A stretch of DNA of 64,000 nucleotides from Mermis nigrescens (taxonomy: Eukaryota > Nematoda > Enoplea > Mermithida > Mermithidae), in contig JAVLUZ010000144.1 of assembly GCA_036768485.1 (NCBI GenBank), positions 749,281-813,280 of the forward strand, in the 5' to 3' direction. Under the pieces are notes generated by a model, which did no database searches, was not told the DNA's origin, and saw nothing but the letters and a program-made list of their open reading frames with translations. The translations under genes were made by a program, and so were the position numbers. Shown here in pieces: positions 51,535 to 61,590 of the stretch (positions are counted from its first letter, which is position 1; every line of letters starts with the position of its first letter).

Positions 51535-52010
51535 TTACGTTGGCCCAAAATATTGGCGAGACGACATAAAGGATAGATATGTATTTTGAATTGACTTTTT
51601 TGCCAACGACCACCGTAAGTTGTCAAAAATTTCAGGCGCTCCGCGCCGGATATTACCTATTTATTACATTCATTCAGTTTCTTTGCGGTCTGGAAGCCAT
51701 ATTTTCTGAGTTTCCTTCCATGTTTTAGCATAAATTCTACAAATTTTCTGCGCTCGCGTCAAATAAGCTTCAAATTTTCTGGCTTAGCTTTTAAATGATC
51801 TAATACTAGAAATTAAAAAAAATTATTTTACGCACTTTTTCGCCAAATTGCTTAAAATTATAGAAATTTTTTAAAATTTTTTCTCCCGAAATCATTTTGA
51901 CTTAAAAATTGACACTGCAAAACGGCGAAAAACGCTATTCTGCGCGTAAATGCATATTTTTCGACCTATGTTTTTAATTGTTTTGGAAAAATAGTCGGGT
52001 TACCGCCATA
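51535..52010 (+). mobile_element. Family E element fragment
   Basis: Same orientation as 1607-2224. Shares TTGGCGAGACGACATAAAGG, GGCGCTCCGCGCCGGATATT and TGCGCGTAAATGCATATTTT. Ends near TACCGCCATAGGCGGGC. Confidence 0.6.
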
Positions 52011-52520
52011 GGCGGGCGGCACCGAAATCTGCAAGAGGGGGAAGGGTAGTGTTAGATTTTTCAAAGGTAAAAAAATGATATCAAAAACGATTTATGGCAA
52101 AAAACGCCATTCTTCAACGTTTCTCATCGAGCACTATCCATTGGCATCATAAAATCGCGAAAAAAAACAAAAAATTTCAAGAATCGAATTCTGGGGGGTT
52201 ATTCCGGTTTTTTGAGGGGGTATTTGGCCTTCTAAGGGGATTCCATACTACCAACCGCCAAAGCCCACGTCTGGCTACCGCTCCCCTTACTAAAATCGGT
52301 CACATTTGGGCACGGGAAGGGAAGTTCTAGCTAGCCCCAAAATTCAAAAAAACCCCGAAAATTAGGTTTGCAGAATTTTTCTTTTTCCTCCCAATTTTTT
52401 GACGCCAGTTAAGAGATCGATGAGAAGCGTCAACGAATGGCGTCTTGCGCCCTACCAGAATTTTCTTTACACTTTTTGATCATCAGAAAAATTTTCGATT
52501 AAGCAGAATTTAAGGGCTAA
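52010..52520. repeat. Two more family D copies, inverted then direct
   Basis: 52010-52280 is inverted relative to 52600 (GAGCACTATCCATTGGCATC). 52300-52520 is a diverged direct copy (GACGCCAGTTAAGAGATCGA). The inverted pair with 52600 could fold back. Confidence 0.7.
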
Positions 52521-52599
52521 ATTAATATTATTATGAATTCATTTTAAAATTAATATATTATTTTACTATTGCGAAATTGCCAATAAACATGGTCGTTAT

Positions 52600-52859
52600 C
52601 ACACGTGGGCGTGAGGGAAGGGGGCGTTTGGGGTTTACACCCCATAAGGCCGAATATCTTCCAGAAATCAAAATACCACCCCCAGAATTCAATTTTTGAA
52701 AATTGTTTCCGTTTTTTCGCAATTTTTTGATGCCAATGGATAGTAATCGATGAGAAAAGTTGAAAAATTGTGTTTTTTCGCCATTCCACAATTTTTAAGA
52801 CCATTTTTTTACCTTTAAAAATCTTGCAACCCCCAGAACTTTGGTGCTGCCCACCTATG
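52600..52859 (+). mobile_element. 260-bp short TIR element (family D), complete
   Basis: Begins CACACGTGGGCGTGAGGG and ends GTGCTGCCCACCTATG. Flanked by perfect 8-bp repeats GTCGTTAT (52592-52599, 52860-52867). Interior contains GATGCCAATGGATAGTAATC. Confidence 0.85.
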
Positions 52860-53079
52860 GTCGTTATCAGAATGAAAATTGATTATTTAAGCATTTTTTG
52901 GGATAAAGAATGACTTTTTAAAAATACCTATGTGAATCTTCACAGTTTTAGACCATTTTTGAAAGGTCTGTGAATGCTCAAAAATAGAGTAAATAGTTCT
53001 TGTAGTACATGTACCATCGTACTTTCTGAATATACACCATGCCTATAGACGAAATAGAATCAAGACATAATTTTGTAAA

Positions 53080-53217
53080 TCAACTGGAAATATTGACGAC
53101 CATCCGGTGGCAGCCGACGACATCTTCGTATTTGTAAGCTTGTGTCCTTAATACGCCGTTAGGTGTGTGACTTATGTCCTTGTTGATAAGATACATAGTC
53201 ATAAAAATGGTCGTACC
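53080..53217 (-). CDS. ML-domain gene exon 4: C-terminal strands and stop
   Basis: Acceptor is TATTTTAAG|GGT, phase 0, in frame with exon 3. Encodes GTTIFMTMYLINKDISHTPN, then GVLRTQAYKYED and VVGCHRMVVNISS with TGA at 53082-53080. The alternating hydrophobic strand, then GC near the very end, is how ML proteins finish. I saw no AATAAA in the next 200 bp. Confidence 0.72.
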   Translation of the reverse strand, partial: GTTIFMTMYLINKDISHTPNGVLRTQAYKYEDVVGCHRMVVNISS

Positions 53218-56200
53218 CTTAAAATAAACGAAAATTGTTAACTTTTGGGAATTAATTGAAGAAATCAGAGCTTAATATTTCCGTCCAGAAAAGTAAAGTA
53301 GTGTAAACCAAAAACTGGTGTAAACTATATGTTTGTACGGTAGTTTGTAGTCACGCGTGGACGTCGGGAGGAAGATCGGAACCCAGGGCTTTCAAATAAG
53401 CGTGCTATAACATTCAAAATTAAATTTTCGAAAGTTTTTTCGTTTTTAGCGATTTCTGATAAAAACTAGTGATCTTTTCACTCTATCACCAATTTTTTGA
53501 CCCTTATTGTTCTAAAGTATTTTTCTCTCTGCCACCATACACGGGCGGCAAAGAAATTCTGAGGGGGAAGGGCTTAAATCACAAAAAAAAATTCGCCTAA
53601 AATTGCCAAAAATGTTACTAAAAATAGAATTCTGGAGGTCTACAGTAATCTGCGGGAGGTTCGACTTCCGCGGGGGTGTTTATACCCTCAGACCCCCCGA
53701 TCCTATACGTGCCTGCCCACTGTTTTCGGTCTTTTTGACATTCGACACTTTAAAGGTGAAAAATGCTAAAAATTGAAACGGTAAAAAACACCCCTTGTCG
53801 AAGTTTCTCGTCAAGCCTGTCCATTGACATTAAAAATCGTACAAAAGAAAATTTCTGAAAATTCATTTCTGGGTGATCAAGAATTCAATATTCCCTATAC
53901 CCACGCGTGCCTCGCGTAGTGCTCTTGTTAAAAAATCAGACTTTAGAAAATAATCCGTTAGCGGATGAAAAATTACATTTTCTGCGCTTTTCAAACCTTC
54001 TATTTGGTTTCGCTTTTGCTTCCGAAATTGTTTATAAAACAAAAAAATTTAAATGATTATTATATAACTAAAACTTGAAAAGTAAAACTTTTTGAAATCT
54101 ATAAGCAGTTTTATAAAACATGGCATTTACGGTCAAAATCTCAAAAAAAACTAAGGTGAATCGGGCGATAATATTAATTTTAATCAAAATAGCGGTAGAA
54201 AAGTCGGGATTCTTAATTACTATGAATCGAATAATAATTAAAACTAATAAACTATAAATTTTTTATGGATCAAATAGAAAGCGACGCAGTCGATTTTTCA
54301 CAACCACGAGAACATCCGCATATAGGTGATAGTTTTATTTAAATTTTATAAAAATTAATTTATAATTTTTTATAAGTAATTTTGATTTTTGCCTTCCTAA
54401 TTTTTTTGTAGACAAGAATAAGCTGGTCACCTTTGCTCCAATCAGATCGTCCCACGCCTGGGGATCAATGCCGGAACTTTTTAAGAACGAATCAGTTTCG
54501 GGAGCCTGAATGGCCGCCGTCACATTGTCGTACTTTTTGACGACTATTTTTTTATTGCAGTCGAATTTTTCGCCGTTGGCGGTAATTTCCACTTGTCCGC
54601 CAACCTTTTCGTGCAGTTTCTCATTCGGAGATTTACAAACGTCGCAGTAAACGCATGAACATTAAATAGTTAAAAAGATATTAATACTGAAGAAATTTAA
54701 AAAAAAAACTAAACATCAAATATATTGCAAAAATTATCCGTCCAAAGATAGTAAGATTAATTAGGGGTAGCGGACACATATGGGCGCGGGTAGGAAGGTC
54801 TAAACTCAAAGTTTAAATGGAACACTAAGACCCCTTCCACTGTAGAAATTGGATTTCCGAAATATTTTCGTTTTTCCGCTATATTTTGATGTCAATGGAA
54901 AAATTTTAAAAAAGTTCAAATTTTAAAGAGAATATTCTTTTAATTTCATACAAAAATCGTCAAAAATACTGTTTTTGCCCTACTATTAATTTTTTGGCAC
55001 TTATTTTCGTTTAAATGTTGACAATCCTCAGATCCCGGCATCTTAGGCGCTGCCAACATGTAAGCCGTAATGAAAAAATATCAGAAAATAATATACCTAA
55101 TAATAAAACCATACGAATGGCGTAATACTGCGTCCATTTAATAAATTAATCATACAAATTAATAATACAATGAAAAAATATTAGAAAATGATGTACCTAA
55201 TAATAAAACCATACGATTGGTTTAATAATGCGTTCATTTAATAAATCAACCATACAAATTATTAATATAGTAGTATATGGTTTTGCTTGATCATGCTTGT
55301 TCATGGATTATTTCATACATATACATTTTCATACAATTTTTTTCATTTGTTTTGCTTCTTGTTCATTCTGCAGAAGTTAGTGTAAACTTCAGAATTTTTG
55401 TAGTCTTTCTTTTTTTCGGTACAGTCCACGATTTAAGCCATTCGATCAATGAAAGATCGTGGGTTTCCAGTATCTAAATACTTGTGCTACAACAAAAAAA
55501 TATTGAATAGGTTTACGCAAGTTCGTGGGAAATTTCAGTCAAAAAGGCTATTACCATGAACCGAAGCCTCCGCATCCGTCTTTCGATTTTTCGCACGGCA
55601 TTGGCTGCGCGGACGAGCCGTTTTTCATCTCAAGGTAAATAAAGAGTGGGCCACTGAATACTTTGTGGACAATGACAGGGCCAGTTAATTGATACCAGCC
55701 GTCGCCCCGTTTGTAGTCGGGTTTAACTTGAGACGTTCGCGAGCTCGGAAATTCGATCAGATTGCCTTCGACTGAATAAAAAACATGTCGAAACTATCCA
55801 GGCGAATCGGCATATTTTGAAAAGCAACGAAATTCGGACAAAAAGGCTAGAATTACCTACCAGGCATGCATGTACAGGGGTGTTTGGGGTCTAGACCAGA
55901 CATGCACGTGGGGGATTGGGGGTCTAGACCACAGGTGCACAGTATGGCCGATCTGGTGGCGGAGTCAGCCGGTCTGAGGCGAGGGAAGGTGTCAAAAATT
56001 GAGCTTTATTTGGGCCAAAATGGCCCTGAAAACTGGTATAAGCGCTAAAATAACGTTAAAAGTACGTTCTGGTCAAGTGCGTTTAAAGATAAACTTTCAA
56101 CTTCAATCCATTGTTGTTGGCTTTCATTTTGCTTCATTTTCGCCGCAAAAGTTTACATGTTTCCATTCTGGAGCTCTATACCACCCACCAACTATGGCCC

Positions 56201-59200
56201 CTACGTGCGTATCTAGTCCAGACCCCTCAGAATGGAAAACTGATGAAATTTCCTCTGGAAAATGAGGCAAAGTCAAGGTAAAAACCAGATGAAAATCGAA
56301 AATTGTCTGCTAAAAGTGCTTTAAATTGACCAGAAACTGTGTAATATCGTCGTTATAACGCTACCTTGGTGCTTAAACCACGTTCTGAGCTCGTTTCTGC
56401 CCGAAAAAAAGACACAATTTTTGAACTCACTTACCCAAGTAGGCCATGCTGTGCATATGATAACTACGAATCGCAATTTGGTGGGGGTTTAGGGCATTTG
56501 GAGTTATGGTCCACATGGGTAAAAGGGCGTAGATAGCATTCTTAGGAATTAATAGGGTTCGAATTAAGTTTGATTAAAAATTTAGAATTCAGTGATTCTT
56601 AATCTAAATTTTTAATTGATTTGAATGTTTATTTAAAATCATTAGGTTTTCTTTAAATATAAGATTTAAATTGGTTAAATTGAATTGAATAATTTTTAAT
56701 TTATTTATTAGATTTTATTTCAAATTTTATTTTACATCTGGATTCCAGGAAAATTCCTGTAGAATCAGGGATATTCCCACAATTTAGTTTTTGGCGATTT
56801 TTCATTGTTTTTGTTTATCGGAAACCCCTGACTTGTTTACTGTCCATGCAGGATTTGGACCCCTCAAATCCTAAAAGAACATCCCACCGTGGTGCTCAGG
56901 GTTTTATTTTTTTAAAGTTTTATAATTTGTTTTCTCATTTTTTGATATCAGGATAAAAGATTGACGATGAAGGCCGAGAATTGTGGTTTTGTTTGCCCTA
57001 TTGTCGATTTCTGTCTCCCTCTGCCGACTTTAAAAAATATTTGACCCAACAGGCCATGAATTTACGCTTTGCTAACGGATGATCTCGATATTCCCCAGAA
57101 GTAAGTAAAGAGACAAGTTTACACAGGGAGCATTATTTTTTCACGAAAAAATTAACATCAAGTACTAATCGTTAATTAAGCTGGTTTCGGTGATTTCTAA
57201 GACAATTTTTCTAGACTATTTTAGCTCAATTTTCTGATTTTTCACTGCGGCTCGGACCGCTAATTTGGGCTGGTTCCAAAGGCTAGCCATGTGCACCCTT
57301 GACGCCTGGAATAAATTGAAAACATACCTACTTGAAATCATAGTAAACGAGAATCGAAGCGTTTCCATGATAATTTACTACAGAATTTTATGTAAATAAG
57401 GCCCGTAATTATTTATAAATTTAAGTCTCGTAGGTAAAATCATGGTTTTTTCAAGACATGAGCGTTGGGGATGGAGGAACTAGACTCCATGAACCCGGCG
57501 GACCCCCTCAAAATCGATACAACCCAGAATTAAATTTTTGCATGTTTTATCGGGAATTTTTATCAGTTTTATACCACCCAGACCCCAGAATTCGGCTGCT
57601 GTCCATCATGGTCTAGACCACTTACTTCACGATCCATAGAATTTTAAACAGACTTCAGAGGACTCATTGATTACGTATTCTAAATTTTGTTTGTCGTTAT
57701 CGCGAATTTTTATGCTATTAGATAGATCTCGACGAGATAGTCCAGAAACTTTTGACCCTACTTTCAATTTTTGGCACTTTCTGATTTTAGAAAATTCTTG
57801 GACACACAATTCTTCGAAATTTGAGCGCCAAGCATGTGTAATTCCACTCTTTTCTTAGACCTTCCTCTCTTTTGTCAGACTCGGGATCATAAATGTACAG
57901 TATGGGAATTTTGGGGGTCAGGCCCAAAAAATTTTATTAAAAAGTGCCTTTTTTGGGCTAAAAACGAAGGGCACACGTCAAAATCAGTGTTTTTTGACGT
58001 TTCAGACAAGGCCCGTTCTTTTTAGAACATAAAAACATGAAAAATTTCTCGAACAAATTTGAAAAAATCGAGTAAATTGAACGAAATATAGTCGAAAATT
58101 GTGTATACGGCGCGAAGCGCGGAAAATTTGAGAGTTTTGAGCCAACAATGAGCTAAAAACGCTAAAAACTACACTTTTTACAATTTTTTGGGAGGTCGCG
58201 GTCATTTTGCGGGGGCAGTTGCCATTTTGGGGATGAGGAGGTCAAAACGATTGTGCCCCACTTGATTGAATGTCTTATCTCTTCGAACGTTCCACCTCTC
58301 CCAATGTCCCAACTCTTCGAATGTCCTATCTCATCGAATGTCCCAACTCTTCGAAATTCCCATCTCTTCAAATGCTCCAATCTCATCGCATGTCCCATTC
58401 ACACATGCACAGCTTGGGAATGCTAAAGCGGGGGGAGGGGGGCGGGGCGAAATCTTAAACTGCCTCTAGGGCCTAAAAATGCCGAGTACGCGTCAAAAAC
58501 ATCGTTTTTCGGCCGTTTCTGACAATGCTCTATTTATCTACAGCTTAAAAACATAACAAAAATTATTAAGAGAAATTTTTAAAAAGTCAAACAAATCGAA
58601 CAATATATAGTCATAAGGTGAGTGTAATTGCGCCAAGCGCTGAAAATTTGACACTTTTGAGCAAATATTTAGCTAAAAACGCTTAGAAAGACACCTTTCC
58701 TACGAATTCTTCAGGAAATTTTCGGAAAATCGCGTATTCTGGAGGGGGTGAAATGTCTTTTTTCTGCGGAGGAGTGGGTTTTTTTCTGGGGGGCTGCAAA
58801 CCCCCTCCAAATATAATGTATGGTTCCATCTTATCGAATGTCCCACCTCTTTGAGAATCTAATTCATCGCACAGCGATTCATGCTACCTCTTTTGCGTGC
58901 TCCGCTTTTTGTCTTATATTTCCAGTTTAAGATAATTATTTGATACGTGTCCGACATGTCGAAGCTCTATGGGCATTGACAGACCTTGATTCTATTTTAT
59001 TTTAAATGTTCTACTGAGAAATTAGTTATGTTTCTGAAGACCATGGCTGCCGTGGCATAAGATAACTACGTCAGGATGATATGATGCAGATGCAATTACA
59101 GTGTTTCTCACATTACAATAAGATTTGTGATTTTGCTGTCATAGGCAGAATTGACGAAATTATAATGCTATTTAATTTTAAAAAGGTGTATTACAACTCA

Positions 59201-59995
59201 AAATGAAATAAGGGGTGTGTGATGCGCCTCCTGAATTTGTAAAACATTTGGAAATCTGAGATATAATGAAAACTAAGGCATGATAAACAACGAAGCGCAA
59301 TTCAATCATGAAAAGCAAGATAATTGCTGAGGACAAATTCATGTCTAACAAATCAGACGCACAACATATTATAGATAAGTTTGAATTTCAATCAACAGAA
59401 TATCGAAAACGTTCGTTACATTCGAAGAGGTTGGACGTTCGAAAAGGTGGGACATGCGATAAGATAAGATATTTTTTGAGACAATTATTTCCATTTTGTG
59501 TCATTATTCGAAGAACTGGGACGTTTGAAGAGGCGGGATTTTCTGTCTTAGTTAATTTTCATATTACGTCACTTTGCGAACACCTGTGACGTTTGAAGAG
59601 ATGGGACATTCGAGGAAGTAGTGACCATGACGTCAACCCCCATCCCCTAACCACCCCCAAGAACACGTATGCTCGGGATGCATAAATCATGCAAGCGGTA
59701 GGTTTTGAGCTTCGTTTTAAAGTTCTAAGCAGATTTGAGGGCCACAATATATAAACTAATTTAGCACTTTTTTGGTACGTAACCATTCCAATGCTACGTA
59801 TTTATAAATATTTGAATATTATTTTGCCATTATTTTGTTTTTGTTATTTTCCTCAGCTTAACAACTATCTTTAAAGTACTGACTTTTCGAGCACGGTTGG
59901 TGTTGAATAACTTGAAGCTTCAGCCTTTTCGTGCGCTCCGATAAAACGCAGGCGAGTTGTAAAATAAACAAAAATGCGGCCTGGGCGTAATTCAT
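53080..59995 (-). CDS. Secreted ML-domain (GM2-activator-like) lipid-binding protein, four exons
   Basis: Four minus-strand exons join into about 229 aa with continuous frame. A signal peptide (MNYAQAAFLFILQLACVLS) is followed by QPCSKIEGNLIEFP, LTGPVIVHKVFSGPLFIYLE, the motif PCEKSKDGCGGFGSCVYCDV, and a C-terminal strand pair (IFMTMYLINKD ... VGCHRMVVNISS, stop). GM2-activator/ML proteins have PC..xGSCxYxDLC in the middle and a GCxxxxxxxS strand at the very end; they bind lipids or glycolipids in lysosomes or outside the cell. The extra Cys residues (DGCGG, VYCDVC) differ from human GM2A. Intron 1 is 4.1 kb. Intron 2 lacks an AG acceptor (see findings). Family assignment is by motif only and tentative; the gene model itself is better supported. 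Confidence 0.7.
53360..55060. repeat. Diverged family D copies in the ML gene introns 2 and 3
   Basis: Fragments near 53360-53540, 53545-53720, 53720-53900 and 54770-55060 share the D text (CAAGCCTGTCCATTGACAT and GATGTCAATGG) and the CCCCCAGA or CTGGGGGT ends. Borders are indistinct. The interval also spans exon 3 (54431-54653), which is not repeat. Confidence 0.5.
54431..54653 (-). CDS. ML-domain gene exon 3
   Basis: Encodes (C)VYCDVCKSPNEKLHEKVGG, then QVEITANGEKFDCNKKIVVK, KYDNVTAAIQAPETDSFLKS and SGIDPQAWDDLIGAK. The 5' border is odd: the frame is closed by TAA just upstream, and the eight bases TGTTCATG precede the first exon base, with no AG. The only nearby AG (35 nt earlier) leads to that stop. 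Donor is CAAAG|GTGACC, phase 0. Confidence 0.75.
55069..55262. repeat. Tandem duplication, two units of 100 bp, in ML gene intron 2
   Basis: AATGAAAAAATATCAGAAAA at 55069 and AATGAAAAAATATTAGAAAA at 55169 start two copies about 90% alike (shared AATAATAAAACCATACGA, TTTAATAAAT). Confidence 0.9.
55555..55771 (-). CDS. ML-domain gene exon 2: core strands
   Basis: Acceptor is TTATTCAG|TC, phase 1. Encodes EGNLIEFPSSRTSQVKPDYK, then RGDGWYQLTGPVIVHKVFSG, PLFIYLEMKNGSS and PMPCEKSKDGCGGFGS. Donor is TTCATG|GTAATA, phase 2, within the conserved GSC motif. Last eight bases of the exon are GGTTCATG. Confidence 0.82.
55860..56460. repeat. Family B copies, inverted then direct, in ML gene intron 1
   Basis: 55935-56210 reads inverted (GGTGCACAGTATGGCCGATC, GGTATAAGCGCTAAAATAAC). 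56215-56455 reads direct (GACCAGAAACTGTGTAATAT, GGCCATGCTGTGCATATGAT). The two face each other, so the pair can form a hairpin of roughly 250-bp arms. Confidence 0.65.
57890..58200 (-). repeat. Family A interspersed repeat (inverted) in ML gene intron 1
   Basis: Reverse-complement copy: AGTGCCTTTTTTGGGCTAAA, GACGTTTCAGACAAGGCCCG, TTGAACGAAATATAGTCGA, GGCGCGAAGCGCGGAAAATT. Confidence 0.7.
58259..59623. mobile_element. Foldback-like element with arms of short tandem CGAATGTCCCAACTCTT units
   Basis: Left arm 58259-58400 repeats units like TCTTCGAATGTCCCAACT about eight times. A displaced unit lies at 58833-58856. The right part 59417-59623 carries inverted units (GAAGAGGTTGGACGTTCG, GAAGAGATGGGACATTCGA). 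The outer ends pair: CACTTGATTGAATGTC on the left and its counterpart CACTACTTCCTCGAATGTC on the right. A family A copy (58430-58820) has split the left arm. Confidence 0.8.
58430..58820 (-). repeat. Family A interspersed repeat (inverted) inside the second foldback element
   Basis: Reverse-complement copy: AAAATGCCGAGTACGCGTCA, GCGCCAAGCGCTGAAAATTT, AATCGCGTATTCTGGAGGGG, ending with GCAAACCCCCTCCA and ATGTATGG. Confidence 0.7.
59884..59995 (-). CDS. ML-domain gene exon 1: signal peptide
   Basis: ATG at 59995-59993. Encodes a hydrophobic signal peptide (residues 1-19) followed by ERTKRLKLQVIQHQPCSK, where the first mature Cys is typical of ML proteins. Donor is CGAAAA|GTCAGT, phase 1. Upstream in-frame ATGs (to 60061) would precede the signal with a charged stretch, so I chose the internal one. 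Confidence 0.75.
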
Positions 59996-61131
59996 GCTTT
60001 GAATAAAATTTCTATAATATTCAATAATGATCGTTCTGAAACTGTAATTTAATCGCATCAAACGAAAAGTAATTGCGGATGAATAGCAGACAATACAAAC
60101 GCCTAAATTCTGGTGGTGGGCCGGGCTTCACAAACTTTCAAAGTTCATTGTGTCAAAAACTCGATGATACAGGCGAAATACTCCATTTTCCGTCATTTTT
60201 AATCGATCATTATTGAATGGTATTAAAAATCATAAAAAGCGAAAATATTCTTCGAAAAATTGAGAGTCCTTTGAATTCCACACCCCCATGCCTATGTGTA
60301 GAGTTATCATTTAATATATCCGAATTGGGAGCAATTTATGGACCTTTTGTACTGCTTTGGTTTTTTTATTTATCAAATTCTTCCTAGTTATTAACTCTTC
60401 TTTGCTCGTCCAGGTTTTTGTAAAAATTTAATCAAATATCATTGTTCGTTTTCATAGTAGTTTTCATAGCAACACAAGCAACAAAAAAATGGAACATATT
60501 ATCGCTCGTGCTCCAAATTATTCCAGTTTGAATAGAGCGAATTTGCTTGAGAAAAAAGCAATATTCGAAAAATGAATTGAGGAAAAACTTGCAGCCTAAA
60601 GAGTGCTTACCTATGTGAAAATTTTTTTAATCTTACTCCATATTTCAGCCTGTAGTCAACATATATTTTGCCTATTCTTCAGATTACACACAATTCTTTT
60701 CATCATAAATTTATCGATGCTTCATATATTCGACTTAAGAGAGGCAGTAAGAAGAGTAGGCTAAAGGTCTAAGTCAGGGTCGATGATTTCGATAGAAAAA
60801 GAAGATATTATTATTCTTTTATATCTATCAACTACGCCGAATACTATGGAAAAATTTTACGAAATAATTAGTGAAATTCTTCTAATATACGATTATCATC
60901 TGCATTATAATAATTACTATTATCATCTGCATCACACTGTTTGAGTTGGATAACTTTTGATAATAATACATAAGCGCGTAAAAACACTTCTGGACATGAA
61001 CTGATATTCTATTTAATTTAAAAAACAATCATTTGCAAGAATTTATTTTCTCATAAATGGCTGAGGATATGGAGAAGAAAAAAGCAATATTGTCTTATAG
61101 TTAATAAAAGATTAATTCAGACTTGCTTTTT
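59996..61131. other. Upstream region of the ML-domain gene
   Basis: A diverged inverted family D fragment lies at 60110-60300. No TATA or upstream exon supported. Confidence 0.4.
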
Positions 61132-61139
61132 GATACAAC

Positions 61140-61582
61140 CAGTGTTTTTTTGTACTCGGCAAAGATTTTCCCTGATGTTCAAAGACTTTTCGGGATCGTT
61201 TTTGTACATGTACAAAGATTTTTTTGAGGACAAAAGTTGCAAAAAAGGTCTAAAATTCGCAAAAAATTGGCGCTTAGCGCCAAAATGAGCAATTGTGTGT
61301 TCGATATACCTTCATACTGGCAGAAATTGCATTTCAAAGAAAATGTCAAATTTTTCGGCGCTTTGCGCCGTTTTAAGACGATTCTTAATGATTTTTGCTC
61401 TTAGAGACCCAGGAATTAGCTAAAATACACTACCAAACGTCGAACAACTCTGTTTTTACCACACTAAAATCGCTACTGTACCACATTATAATACACAAAA
61501 ATTTGCATGTACAAAATGTACAAAGACTTTTGGGGACCATCTTTGTACATGTACAAATGGACCTTGTACAAAAAAAACACTG
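61140..61582. mobile_element. 443-bp hAT MITE, complete
   Basis: Left end CAGTGTTTTTTTGTAC, right end GTACAAAAAAAACACTG. Flanked by GATACAAC (61132-61139) and GACACAAC (61583-61590), 7 of 8 identical. Subterminal TGTACATGTACAAAG motifs occur near both ends, like transposase-binding sites of hAT elements. No transposase ORF. Confidence 0.92.
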
Positions 61583-61590
61583 GACACAAC

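Noticed and set aside
53100..53150. Short frame MSSAATGWSSIFP overlapping ML exon 4
   Set aside because: A different frame from the exon that joins exon 3 in phase and ends with the GCxxM..VNIS motif.
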